From contig CAUYLG010063031.1 of NCBI GenBank assembly GCA_963573385.1, positions 81,351 through 145,350 of the forward strand: a DNA stretch of 64,000 bases. The letters run 5' to 3'. Positions 1-11,934 of the stretch are shown piece by piece (the stretch's first letter is position 1; every line of letters starts with the position of its first letter). Made by a program: the position numbers and the translations under genes. Source of the stretch: Cacajao melanocephalus. Taxonomy: Eukaryota; Chordata; Mammalia; Primates; Pitheciidae. The notes below the pieces were generated by a model. That model had not been told where the DNA came from, searched no databases, and saw only the letters and a program-made list of their open reading frames with translations.

Positions 1-273
1 AAATTTATATTACATTGTTAAAAGGTTCCGGTTTTCAAAAGGTATTCAAACAATTGTTAGCTTAACTTTCTTTTACCACTATCCCAAGTTACTTTGTCTT
101 CTGTTACAATGGGAAAACCTTATTTTTGTCATTATTCTTTGTGCACTCTCTTAAATACAATGAATTTACTATGCATCACAACACATGTATGTGTTTGTAT
201 GTCTATGTTGGTTTGGTTCTTTTCATCCTTAAGATCATATCTCTTTGGTGTTGTTATTTCTTTCTAACTCACT
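1..273. other. Unassigned A+T-rich DNA
   Basis: I see no repeat that I recognise and no credible gene. The short open frames here lack any family signature. Confidence 0.4.
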
Positions 274-684
274 GTGTTAGGCTGTCCTTGCATTGTTATA
301 AAGAAATATCTGAGGCTGGGTAATTTATAAACAAAGAGTTTTAACTGGCTCACAGTGCTGCAGGCTGTACAGGAAGCATGACACTGACATCTGCTTGGCT
401 TCTGGGGAGGCCTGAGGAAGGTTTTACTCATGGAAGAAGGCAGAGTGGGAGCTTGCACATCACTTGGTGAAAGCAGGAGCAAGAGGGAATTGCAGGGGAA
501 GTGCCACACACTTTTAAACAACTGGATCTCAGGTGAACTCACTCATCACCAAGGGAATAGAGGTTAGCCATTCATGAAGGATATACCTACATAATTCAAA
601 CACCTCCCAACAAGTCTCACCTCCAACACTGCAGATTACATTTCAACATAAAATTTGGCAAGGACATAGATCCAAACCACATCA
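274..684 (-). mobile_element. MaLR solo LTR (MST/MLT1-like)
   Basis: Read on the minus strand this is a MaLR-type LTR. Its reverse-complement landmarks are in the usual order: a start near TGTTAGGCTGT, then GGCTGGGTAATTTATAAA, GGCTGTACAGGAAGCATG, ACTCATGGAAGAAGGC, ACCTCCAACACT and an end at AACCACATCA. No internal sequence is attached, so it is a solo LTR. Subfamily is not certain. A 92-codon minus-strand frame here is accidental. Confidence 0.8.
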
Positions 685-1040
685 GTCACCAATATCTATT
701 TTCTGACAATAAACTTGAATAATCTAAACTCACAAGTTTGTACCACCAGTTGACATTTCAGCTATTAACTTTGAGAATTATGCATTGTAAGGAAGGAGAA
801 ATTGAGATGACTGCTCATGTAGTAGCACATACAATATTGTATTTTGGCTCAGCTCTGTGCTAGTGGAATATACAGATGCATTAAAACAAAAGATGTAATA
901 AAACTACAAAAACACTTTTTTTACTTTAATATTCCTAATTTGGGCCAATTATTATATTGTAAAACAAAATCCATTTACATTTTATCTTGTTTACTGTTCA
1001 TTCAAAGTATTCTTTTTTATGTCAATTTTTAAATTTAAAA
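685..1040. other. Unassigned A+T-rich DNA
   Basis: No recognisable repeat or gene. Low-complexity T/A runs occur around 915-1030. Confidence 0.4.
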
Positions 1041-1052
1041 TAGTGCACATAG

Positions 1053-1362
1053 GCAAGGCACAGTGTGGCTCATGCCTGTGATCCTAGCATTTGGGAGGCC
1101 AAAGTGGGTGGATCGTTTGAGCTCAGAATTTAGAGACCAGCCTGGGCAACATGGCGATACCTCATGTCTACAAAAAAAAAAAAAAATAGCAAGGTGTGGT
1201 GGTGTGCCCCTGAAGTCCCAACTCCTTGGGAGGTTGAAGTGAGAGGATCATTTGAGCCTGGGAGGTTAAGGCTGCAGTGAGCCATGATAGCACCACTATG
1301 GTCCAGCCTGTGCAAGAGTGAGACCCTGTCTCACAAAAATAAATGAATAAGTAAAAATAAAG
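1053..1362 (+). mobile_element. Alu element, old (AluJ-like), plus strand
   Basis: A full dimeric Alu begins near GGCAAGGCACAGTGTGGCTC, has a mid-element A-run at about 1172-1186, and ends in an A-rich tail mixed with T and G (AATAAATGAATAAGTAAAAA). It is flanked by a 12-bp target-site duplication, TAGTGCACATAG, at 1041-1052 and 1363-1374. High divergence from the Alu consensus suggests the J age class. Minus-strand open frames across it are Alu translations, not genes. Confidence 0.93.
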
Positions 1363-1374
1363 TAGTGCACATAG

Positions 1375-3827
1375 CAGCTGATTCTCCACACAAACTCTAA
1401 AAAGTAGGTTTTGTGAAATATTCATGGAAAGATAAATCATCTACTAGATAAAAATTACATTGCAAACATTCAAACAAAATGTATATTCTGACAAATTTAG
1501 AATTTTCTTTTATGTAAAGTTATTTTTTACATTTAAAGAAATGTAAAAGGTAATACTAAGCATATCGTAAGGATGCAGAAACATGTATTCATTGACTACT
1601 CATTTGTGGTTTGGTGGAGTTCTATGTAAATATAGAATACATGCTTTTCAACATGTATTTTCACCTAATCATTTAAAAATATTTCCATTGCATATTAAGG
1701 ATAGCATCAATTCAGAAAATATCATTTCAACCCCATTAAATAATAATGACATTAATATATAAAATAAATGATCATTTCAATCACTTTAAAATATTTCAAA
1801 ATGCTAATCTATTATCTGAATAAAAGCAGTGAACAGACATTAGTTTCATATATTTATATTAATGTATGAAATCCTAAATTTGGTTGGTTTTTAATTAAAC
1901 ATATTGACTGTCTCCATGTGTTTATGTCTTTGTATGTGTGTAACCTTTTCCTTAATTCTTATTTCTAAGTGTTCAACCTGCAAGTTTAAATGTTTAATAT
2001 AATGTTATATATTAATGTTAATTAACTCTCACTTTAATAAATAGCTTTCCTCGTTTGTTATTCCTCTAATTTTCCATTAAAATGTAAATTTTTATTAAAA
2101 AAGGATACATAGTTTTAAGGCTACTAACAAGTTGGGATAGCTTAAGTTCATGATAATCTGACTTGTTGTTTTCATTAATTTAAGTTCTGTAAGAATGTGG
2201 CCTAATTAATCATCAACAATCTCTAATAATGGGCAAATAGCATAGCTTATTAGAAGAATGCACAAATATGTTTGAATCATAGCCAGTATTGTTTGCCAAA
2301 CAAAATATTAAGCAGCATTTATCTTACTACCTTGAAACATGCAGATAAATACTTCTTTTAACTACTTTATCATCTTTCTCTTTTCCTCCATTCCTCCCTG
2401 TCCTCTACTTTTTATTATTTATGGAAACAAATTACTGACATTTTCAAGAAAGACGTGGTTCTGATTAATAATTTGATTAATATCAGATGGAATGGTAAAT
2501 ACAAGAGAAATAAATTTTGATTTAATCTCTGCCTTTTTTTTTTTTTTTGGTACAGCAGCTTAGCCTTTAGCCTAACATATGAATATCCAAATTTTATAAG
2601 TTGGAAAATGAAAGCCATATAGAATAAGTTTGCCAGCATTTTCCAGCAACTACTAGGTGGTAGCAGATAGTGCTTTGAACACATCTGTCAATGAAAATCC
2701 ATGTCATGAGATATTATTGCCTCTCATGTGTTATCTATGAAAACAATTAAAAAGGTAAGTTCACACCTTATCTAACTCTCAGACTGATGGTTATCCTATT
2801 TTTTCTGATAGCATAGTAACGTATGAAAAAAAAAAACTGAGCTTTGTATGAGTAGTTCACTTATACCATTCCAAGGTATCAGGTTGCAAATAATTCTTAT
2901 CCTTCACTCCTCTCTGCTTATTATTCAGAACTACAAATCTGTTTCAAAAAGAAATGCAGAGTGACCACTCTTCTTTGGTAGTATTTTTAATATTTTTGTT
3001 TATTCCTAGAATTCCATAGTAATATCTCAAACCTACAATGGCTTGCAAGAATTTCTGAGCACCAGGCAATGTTGACAGCCTTGCCTAACCCTGATAAGAA
3101 AATTCACATGTAAAAGCCTGAATGTCAGTTAGCTGAGAGGCAAGTTATATCTTTTTATCCAGTTTTATATTAACCATTTAACAACCAACTCATACTCAAT
3201 TTTAGCTTAATAGAAATGTTTGTGAGCCAAATGTGAAAAAAAAGTTATATTTATTAAGATATGATCATCTTTACCACTCCCCAAATTAAAATAACTAAAA
3301 AACCAATTTCCTCAAAGAAGATGCTATAGTTAAATTATATATATTTAATTTCTCAATGAAAATCACACATAATATATTTCAGAAAACATTATCTTCTCAG
3401 ATTTGTCAACAAATTTAATTTATAGTTCCTGTATAAAAGAGTTACAAATTTAATTTATAGTTCCTATCTTATTTCACTCTAAAAAATGACCTTCATAGTG
3501 TAATGAATAATGGATTACTTTTTAAGAAATTATTACTTATTTTCCTCTTATAGGCCATTATGCATTGACTAATTTATTTTGGCAATAATTTAAAATATGT
3601 CATATATATTACAACTAAATATATCTACATTCTTCCTCCAAAACTCACATTAGTAATTTTAATTTTTGAGAAAATTAAAGCTATCATTTGTCTTAGTTTA
3701 AAAATGATACAATGTTCAATTTTATAAATATCCCTAAATGTTTACTATTATTTCATGATTAATCATTTACATAATTTTTATTTCTCTCTCCCATATTGGT
3801 TTCTTAAATTAATTGAAAGTATAACAG
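1375..3827. other. Unassigned A+T-rich intergenic DNA
   Basis: Very A+T-rich with no gene that I can support. It contains one exact 22-bp direct repeat (3409-3430 and 3444-3465) with a 35-bp period, a T-run near 2528-2544 and an A-run near 2826. Some of it may be very old LINE sequence that I cannot classify. Confidence 0.4.
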
Positions 3828-3955
3828 AGGTGCCCTCCCAGAGGTGGGTAGCCCAAGCCCACCTGCCCCCAGACCGGGGAACCTGGGTGTCTGTGAGAGC
3901 TGGGACACCAGGCAGGGCCGGCAATGGGAGGAGGAGGAGGAGAGCGAGAATCCGT
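3828..3955 (+). other. GC-rich head fused to the SP3 pseudogene
   Basis: About 128 bp, much richer in G+C than either flank, with a GGA/GAG-rich stretch near 3927-3945. It joins SP3-derived sequence at about 3955 and, read from 3844, is in frame with the SP3 reading (translation ends SENPWQ then IQSTDGQQ). I do not recognise it as SP3 coding sequence. In the SP3 protein, as I remember it, this position is preceded by a different Q-rich stretch. It could be an alternative 5' exon, a piece of another transcript joined during reverse transcription, or a separate insertion. Confidence 0.5.
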
Positions 3956-6397
3956 GGCAGATTCAGTCAACAGATGGTCAGCAGGTTCACATTGGTTTCA
4001 CAGGCTCTTCAGATAATGGAGTATAAATCAAGAGAGTAGTCAAATTCAGATAATTCCTGGCTCTAATCAAACCTTCCTTGCCTCTGGAACACCTCCAGCT
4101 AACATCCAGAATCTCATACCTCAGGCTGGTCAAGCCCAGGTTCAGAGAGTTGCAATTGGTGGTTCATCTTTCCTGGTCAAACCCAAGTAGTTGCTAATGT
4201 GCCTCTTGGTGTTCTGGGAAATATGTTTGTACCAATCAATAGTGTCCATCTAGATTCTTTGGAACTCTCAGGCAGTTCTCAGACAATGACTGCAGGCACT
4301 AATGCCAATGGACATTTGATAAAGACAGGACAAGTTAGGGATAGTTCAGACAATTCAGAAAGGACTGGTGAGAGAGTTTTTCCTCATACTAATGTAACAA
4401 ATACTGATAACCATTTATTTGTGCCAACATCTTCATCACAGTTGACTATTGTGATAGTACAGTTATATTACAACAAAACACAAATAGCTTGACTACTTCT
4501 AGTGGGCAAGTTCATTCTTTAGGAAAACATATCCAGTCACCTGTTTCTGAAGAGACACAGCCACGGAATATTAAGGTTTCTATAGCACAGACTGTTCTAC
4601 CACATCTACAACTTCAAGAGTCTCAGCCACCAACTAGTCAAGCCCAAATTATGCAAGACTATACAATCAAGCCCAAAGTGTGCAAGACTACACAATCAAG
4701 ACCAAATTGGGCAAGACACTACAGACATTCCATAGTGTGCAAGCCAGTGGTCAAAACATATCACAAAAGGCTTTGCAAAATCTTCAGTTACAGCTGAAAC
4801 CTAAAACCTTTTTAATTCAGGCACAGACAGTGACCCCTTCTGGACAGATAACTTGGCAAACGTGTCAAGTATAAGGGGTCCAGAACTTGCAGAATTTGCA
4901 AATACAGAATACTGCTGCCCAACAAATAACTTTGACGCCTGTTCAAACACTCACATTTGGTCAATTTGCGGCAGGTGGAACCTTCTCTTCACCTCCAGTT
5001 AGTGTAAGAACTAGTCAGTTGTCAAATCTACAGACAGTTAGAGTAAACTCTATAGATTCTACTGGTATACAGGTATACCCAGGAGAGAATGCTGACAGTC
5101 CTCTAGATATTAGGATCAAGGAAGAAGAACCTGAACCTGATGACTGGCAGCTCAGTGGTGATTCTACCTTGAATACCAATGACTAAACACACTTAAGAGT
5201 ACAGGTGATAGATGAAGAAGGAGACCAACAACATGGAGAAGGAAACGGACTTGTGAGGGTAGCTTGCATCTGTCCCCACTGTAAAGAAGGTGGTGGGAGA
5301 GGTACCAATCTTGGGGAAAAAAGCAACACATTTGTCATATACTAGGATGTGGTAAAGTCTATAGGAAGACCTCACATCTGAGAGCTCATCTGCATTGGCA
5401 TTCTGGAGAACAACCTTTTGTTTGTAACTGGATATACTGTGATAAAAGATTTACTCAAAGTGATGAATTAGAGACACAGAAGAACACATATAGGTGAAAA
5501 GAAATTTGTTTTTCTAGTGATTCCCCTGCCTCAGTGACCATCTTGCCAAACATACTAAAACACACCAGAATAAAAAAGGCATTCACTCTAGCAGTACAGT
5601 GCTAGCATCGGTGGAAGCTGTGTGATATGATACTTTGATTACTGCAGGAGGAACAACATTTATCCTTGCAAATATTCAACAAGGTTCTGTTCAAGGGATA
5701 GGAACTGTTAATTCTCCCACTACCAGCAATCAAGATATCCTTACCAACACTGAAATACCTTTACAGCTTGTCACTGTTTCTGGAAATGAGACAATGGAGT
5801 AAATATTACACAAATACAAACGCATAGTGGTTATTTTTATATAGTACTGAGATAAATATTGTTCCTAAGTTCTTAGATATCTTTGTATTGATGTGCAAAA
5901 TTTTTGAATTGACAGTAGCTTGGTTATACATGACACTGAAATGCCTTATTTTGTATGATATTCCATAGTATATTAAAATGGTAAAATTGCATGGGTTCTG
6001 TAGATACTTTTGGAATACAGAAGAAATGAAGTTTTACCACATTATATAAAGAAAAAATTGAATTTAACAATGCGAATGGTAATCTAACCCAATGCATCCA
6101 TCCTGTGTAGTTTAGTGTAAAAATGAGAACATGTTGGTATTTATCTATTGTAAAATAAAAAGCTGGTGAGTGAAAGAAATCATATTATGATAAAAATTTT
6201 GTAATTTTCTTGATAACTGGAATTTTTATTATGCATAACTGACAAATAAGTGTCCAAGCAAATGTTACATAGTGTAAGCTTCACTTCGCTTTTCAATTTG
6301 TCATTTTGAAGCTAATTATTTTAATTAGGTAAACTATGTACAATATTTTAAGCATTATTCTTCTAAAATTTTGAAAAATCCATTTTAATATGAAACT
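3956..6397 (+). pseudogene. SP3: Processed pseudogene of transcription factor SP3
   Basis: An intronless, decayed copy of SP3 mRNA, the zinc-finger factor that binds GC boxes. Recognisable pieces in order: DGQQVHIGFTGSSDN (about 3970-4017), SSQTMTAGTNANGHLI (from about 4274), SSDNSERTGERV, SPVSEETQ, the glutamine-rich QNLQIQNTAAQQITLTPVQT (from about 4890), the inhibitory-domain motif DIRIKEEEPEPDDWQLSG (5107-5160) and zinc finger 1 (5333-5400). Finger 2 (from 5423) loses its histidine end through a small deletion and frame loss, with a stop at 5495. Finger 3 is destroyed. The C-terminal end (QDILTNTE, VSGNETME) is readable to the stop near 5800, followed by 3' UTR. The reading frame shifts repeatedly (frames 1, 2, 1, 3, 2), and a Leu codon has become TAA at 5184-5186. 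The first roughly 250 residues of the parent are missing. No clear poly-A tail is seen, so the 3' end is uncertain. It cannot encode SP3. Confidence 0.93.
4638..4726 (+). repeat. 29-bp tandem triplication inside the SP3 pseudogene
   Basis: Units at 4638-4666, 4667-4695 and about 4696-4726 all begin TCAAG and carry CAAGAC. The first two differ at only a few positions. The parent has one copy (in the TSQAQIVQG region), so the array arose after or during retroposition. Confidence 0.8.
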
Positions 6398-6512
6398 GTA
6401 GCTGGGACTACAGGTGTGCACCACTGGCCCTGGCTAATTTTTGGTATTTTAGTAGAGACAGGGTTTCACCATGTTGGCCAGGATGGTCTCGATCTCCTGA
6501 CCTCATTACCTG
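6398..6512 (-). mobile_element. Internal Alu fragment
   Basis: About 115 bp matching the middle of a minus-strand Alu, from GTAGCTGGGACTACAGG through TTAGTAGAGACAGGG to GATCTCCTGACCTC. It has neither the A-tail nor the 5' end of an Alu and shows no obvious target-site duplication. It is therefore a scrap left by deletion or recombination, not a simple insertion. Confidence 0.85.
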
Positions 6513-8584
6513 ACCACTAGTTATTATTATTATGTTAGTGAATTAATTAAATCCAAAGATTTTAAATAATTTGGAGATGCTCATATACACTTAGTTATAT
6601 ATACATTTCTGTATATCAGTTCTATATGTTACACCCATCATTTGCGTATCACATATAATCATTAGATGCTTCATTCTTTTAGATGTTTGAAATATGAAGG
6701 AGAATAGATAACACTGTTAAACGATTAGCCTTAACTAGAGAGATTTGTGTATATCCTGAGTGTAATTTGCAATTCATATTTGTATTTTGCCAAAATTACT
6801 TGGTAAAATATATTTAAACTAGGATCAGAATAGAAGAATCAGGGGCTTGGATAAGATGAAACCATTAAGGTACAATTTTAAGACACAAGATTAATCAGAA
6901 TACAAAAGTGTCTATCATCAAAATAATCACTTTTCAGAGGATGAGTTGATCAGATGTCTCCAATCTGGAATTGGCCTCTTAGCTTGTTGTGTAGGTGTGG
7001 GTTAATTACACTACATGGGATTGGGCAATAGCAGATGAGGCTTAATATTTAGCAAAGAGACTGAGCATTAGAACTGATCTGAATATAGGCTTTGGAGGTG
7101 GTGTGTCTATGCAAGGTGGGAGAGTTGGTCAGGACCTTGAGGGGAGGCAGAAACAGAATGTCCATACAATGTTTCTTATTGACACTGTTCTAAATAAAGA
7201 AAAAGCAGCTAACCTTACTGTCACATCCTCCAGAAAGAAGTATACTCTTTAGGTGAGTCCTTCTCTAATAACAGACAGTGTAAACATAGTAAATGTTCAA
7301 CCCATATGAAGTTCCTCTTGTCAAATTTTATGATTCATTAGACCTGAAAAGAGACTCTTCAGCTAGCAAAGAGAAAATGAAACTAATTTTTAAGAGAAGA
7401 CAATAATATTGCAAGGGTTTGGGATGTCTAAAGGAGTCTTCAGAAATACTCATATTTGAATCTTAAGTTTAGAAAGCCCTGAACCCTATATTTAGATCAT
7501 CTGGGGACTTGTTCAATTAGGAGAGGCCATCTTACTCTGTGTGTCATTGAGGCAAAGATGGCAGTTGCACTAGGCTCCATGCTCAGCAGTGCCTCATGCT
7601 TGATTTAAAGCTCTGCTGTCACTGTCTTGACATTGTTATTGGATATGAACAAGGAGTTTCATGCTTTTCTTTTGCACTGTGCACTACACATTACATAACT
7701 GGTCCTACATAGGGATGGGATGTGGTACCTGTGCAGGAAGGGGAAATAGGAAGGATAATTTTCTAAGTATGCAGCAAACATCACATGATACTAAGTGATA
7801 CCTCATGTTATTGAAATAAATAATGTGAGAAAAATACATTCAAAGTTTTGAAGCTGATTTCTATTGTTTGAGAGCAACATCTTCTGAGATGTGGTGAAGG
7901 TGATATTGTAGTCAAGTGGACGTAAATTCTGCATTTTTACCTGGAGATCAGACCTTTAGATATGAGGCCATGCAACATAGTTAAAAGGGAATCTGGAATT
8001 AGATGATATTTCTTTAAAATACTAGCTCAGGCACTCATGAGTACTATGCTTCATGATCTTATGCAAGTTCTATGTTTCCTCTTGCTCCACTGAAAACTTG
8101 AGTACTAATGCCCATTTATGAGGCAGCAAACAGGTAGCCATCAAAAATGTGTCCTATGACGTTGGCCTCATAAGCGTCTTAAATTATTTAATTTTTTTCT
8201 AACATTAAGCAGAAGTAGATTTTTAAGCCCAAATACAGATCATTGACTTCATTGAAAAGAGAGAAATTTTGACAAAATTGGGCTAGCATGACAGAAATCC
8301 CCTGAAGCTAATGCCTGCTTGCTTTACAGAAGATTGTCTCCTCCGCTTTGAAACTTTTCCAGCATTCCGTATTACTTCCTCTGCCCTCTTCATCCAGGTG
8401 CTGGATTATTATAGACATCTATGTTTTTTTCCCAACCCACTTTAGAGGGTTTAAGAGAGAATTAAGTAGATAGCAAAAGTGACATGCTCAGCACATATTT
8501 AATGCTAAACAAAGAAAAGCATAGAAAATTGTAATGGCAATGCTGCTGCTGCTGCTGCTATTTGATAATGACATCCTAGTTGGC
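6513..8584. other. Unassigned intergenic DNA
   Basis: No gene or recognisable young repeat. A (TGC)6 microsatellite lies at 8541-8559. The first part could still be 3' UTR of the SP3 pseudogene, but I cannot show that. Confidence 0.4.
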
Positions 8585-8790
8585 TAATATGATATAATCT
8601 TTTTAACAACTCTAAGAATTAAACACTAGTACTATCTCCTTTGCAACAATATGTAAAATGAGTTTTAAAAGAGGTCATAAAAATGAGTTTTAAAAGAGGT
8701 CATGTAACTTTCCCAAACCCACAGAGCTAGTAAGTGCCAGGGTTAAGATTACAACTGAGGAAGTCTGTTTTGAGAGTTTTTCATTCAAGT
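8585..8790 (+). mobile_element. MIR element with an internal 25-bp duplication
   Basis: The segment follows the MIR core and tail in order: AAATGAG, GAGGTCATGTAACTT, CCCACAGAGCTAGTAAGTG, CCAGGGTTAAGATTACAAC and GTCTG. MIRs are old tRNA-derived SINEs with no coding capacity. A 24-bp block at 8655-8678 is repeated exactly at 8680-8703. Confidence 0.75.
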
Positions 8791-11319
8791 TCTGCTGTTA
8801 CTACTCCTACTCTAATTTAGTAGTTATGGACATATAATTTCAAATTCTGCACAATGGTAGAATATTCTAATTTTAAATGTGTATTGAGTCTTAATAATTA
8901 AATACGTGGAAATGCAAGGATATTTGTTACTGAATACTTTATTTTTATTCCACATAATTCATATGCAAATTATAGACAAAAAGGTGTGTTATTGAATAGA
9001 GGTGAGAGAATATCCAGTTTATAACCCTGAAGTCTGAGTATGTATATATCTCAGACGATCATAATAGCTACAGAGAGCTTTTGAATATAATTGTGCATGG
9101 AAATGCAACAAGCAGCTTATTGCAGGAATGATTTCTGTCAAACTATTTTTTAATAATTGTTCTCTTCCTACTTTTAATATTTCTTTTGATTTCACCCCTT
9201 CCTCTGCTGTCTTTCATTATGATTAAAGAAATAGTTTTAAGTATAATTTTAATCTGCTTTAATATAAGACTCCATGCCAACCTACTAAAAACTTGTTAAA
9301 AAATACAGATAATAATGGCAAAAATATTTGCAAAATTTAATGTAAAAAGTTTAAGCAGTAAAAGCTTAATAGCCTGATATAGAATGGAATCCATGGTATT
9401 TTTATATGCAGCAAAATTAAAGTAATCCTCAAAATCATAACAGGCTGGTCTCTATGGTTTGCTCACTTCCTGCATGAGCACACTGTTTTCATGAATATCA
9501 ATAGTGTTATGGCTGAAACACTGTAACAGTGGAAGTGTCTCAGTTTTCTCTGCATTGTCTTAATTATTCTGTTTGTTTTTTTCCTTTGGTATCTGATCAT
9601 CAGATAGCAGGAATAATTCCTGTAAAATAATCATTATTGGATTCTTCCCATATCCTGTGGTGTAGGTCAAAGTCAATCAATACATTGTATCTTGAATACC
9701 TCAAAGGATTTCAGGCTTAATTAGCACATTTTTAATTTATAAAGAATTGAAGCATTAGCAAGTTCATAGTAGTGGTCAAGAAATATAGGCAAATAACTTG
9801 ACCTTGATGATACCAAAGAAAATTAAAATAATAACAAAGTTTAATCAAGGCCAAAGGAGAAAATTTGGCTTTCAGAGTTCAATATAGTCTTATTTACAAC
9901 ATATATCACTAATGATTGCACATGTGGTAAAAGGGTTTTGTTTTCCTTGCATAAGGAAAGGAAGATGTATTTTTGTTGCATACATTTTAATGCAGAAATC
10001 CTGTCGTATTCATTCTTGTAACTGATTACACACTAAATTATTACTACATAATTCTGGATTAACAGTGAAATTCTGAACTAGTTTTATATGCATTGACACA
10101 TGAATGTAGTGCTTCTGTTGTTTCTTTTCAACAACTAATGCATTAATCAATCCAAGCTATGAAGAACAAAAGACACTATATTCAAATGTAAGGGGTGTTG
10201 CATTTGTGCAAAAACAATAATTGGCAAATTCTTCAATGGGAAAACTTTTGATACAGAAAAAGTATCAAAACCAACCAACCAAATAGTAAACATACAAACA
10301 ACTGTGCTGTTTATTTTATTTTTTGCCTAAAATTTTTGTTATAGAAAGGAGTAATTCAGAGTTTTCAGCCAGAATAAACTGAAATCAGCTCCCTAATCTT
10401 TTTTCTTCATTTTGTCCCATTAAGTGCAATGGGGCCCACTACCCTCATTGTAGTCACTACTCTAGAATGAGAACACAAGAAACAGGAAGCAAACTTTAAT
10501 GCGTTCTTGTGCCTGGGAATTGATAAAAATAATCATTCAGCTTCTGGTTCTCTTGCCTTTTTTTCTTCCGGGTTGGCAAGTTTGCTTTCATTTGGCCTTA
10601 TCTCACATCAGAGACTCACATTTGAGCACTGGCAATGGAGAGCAGGAGGCCATAGTTTGGCAAAGAAGGCCCTAATGTCTGCTTTGGTTTCAGGCCAGCC
10701 AAACCCATTGAGATTAGACAGCCTTTTACATGGTGCTGCCTGAGTTACTAGAGTTCTGGGTTAGACTGAGAAATAATGCTATGTTAAATAGTAAAGTAAT
10801 ATTATTTATTTTACCATCTCTTTTGTCTATTTTTTCCTTAATTTTACTCCTGTTCAAACCGAGAATCCGATGCTTTTGAATTCCATGGCTAAACATCACT
10901 TTAATATTTACTCTTCTTTCATTACTGCTTTGTAATAGGTTAAATAAATTATGATATCTTGAAAATAACCAATTAAATGAGTACATTTTGCATACAATGG
11001 TGAGAATAAGATCCTGTTTTAGTACTAGAATGATACAAAATTACTCATCAGGATCACAAGAAATAATAAGATCAAATATTTTCCCTCACACACAGTCATA
11101 AGAATTTGGAAAACTATTACAATCTAAAAGCACTCTCATACATTCTAGTGTTGAGGGATAGCTGAGTGATAGAAATGTTACTTCATATTCAGAAACATAA
11201 AAAACAAATAAATTTTGAAGTAGCCCGTTAAAATTTACCTATTGTTCTGAAAGTAATTTTAATTAAATCAACAAATAAGAACTATTTTTATTTGTTTCAA
11301 GGTCACAATTTTGATTTGT
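8791..11319. other. Unassigned intergenic DNA
   Basis: A+T-rich, with no recognised repeat. A less A+T-rich stretch at about 10540-10745 contains a 78-codon open frame (10507-10743) with no family signature. I do not call it a gene. Confidence 0.4.
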
Positions 11320-11740
11320 TGATGAAGGGACGAACTCCGTAAAATATTTGAAAAGATTTATTCTGAGTGAAATGTGAGTGATCATGGCCTGTGACATACA
11401 GCCCTCGGGCGATCTTGAGAACATGTGCCCAAGGTGGTCTGGGTGCAGCTTGGTTTTATACATTTTGGGGACACATGACACTTCAATTAAATACATTTCA
11501 GGAATACCATTTGTTTAGTCCAGAAAAATGGGACAATTTGAAATGGGCTTATAGGTACTCCAGTTTATACGTAGATCTAAAAATTTTCAGGTTGATAATT
11601 GGTTGAGTTTATCTAATGACTGGGAATCAACAGAAAGGAATGTCTTGGTTAAGATAAGAGGTTGTAGAGACCAAAGTTTAATCATGCAGATGATACCTCC
11701 AGGTAGCAGGCTTCAGAGATAATAAATTATAAGTGCTTCT
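11320..11740 (-). mobile_element. ERV LTR (family shared with 13370-13990), minus strand
   Basis: Its reverse complement matches the LTR at 13700-13980 through several landmarks: the AATTGTCCCATTTTTCTGGAC block, the AATGTATAAAACCAAGCTG promoter-like block, TTGGGCACATGT and the CTCAAGAT...GGCTGTATG block. TATAAAA is the likely TATA box of the LTR. The ends are approximate and the family name is not recalled with confidence (an ERV1-type LTR is likely). Confidence 0.65.
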
Positions 11741-11934
11741 TAAATTTCTATACACCTTTGGCTTTTAAAAGTAATGAACCACCTGTCAAATACATAAGAA
11801 AACACTGACTTGGAGGAGGGGTAACAGCATAATTAGCTTCTAAATATCCAGAATTAAAATACTAAAATTTAAAAACACTATATGACTGTGTTACCAGTGA
11901 GATAGATCAGAGTTACCCTGAGTCACCAATGGCA

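Noticed and set aside
4887..5186. 99-codon frame with clear SP3 similarity as a functional gene
   Set aside because: Frame is lost upstream and downstream, a parental Leu codon is TAA at 5184, and the zinc-finger region is broken.
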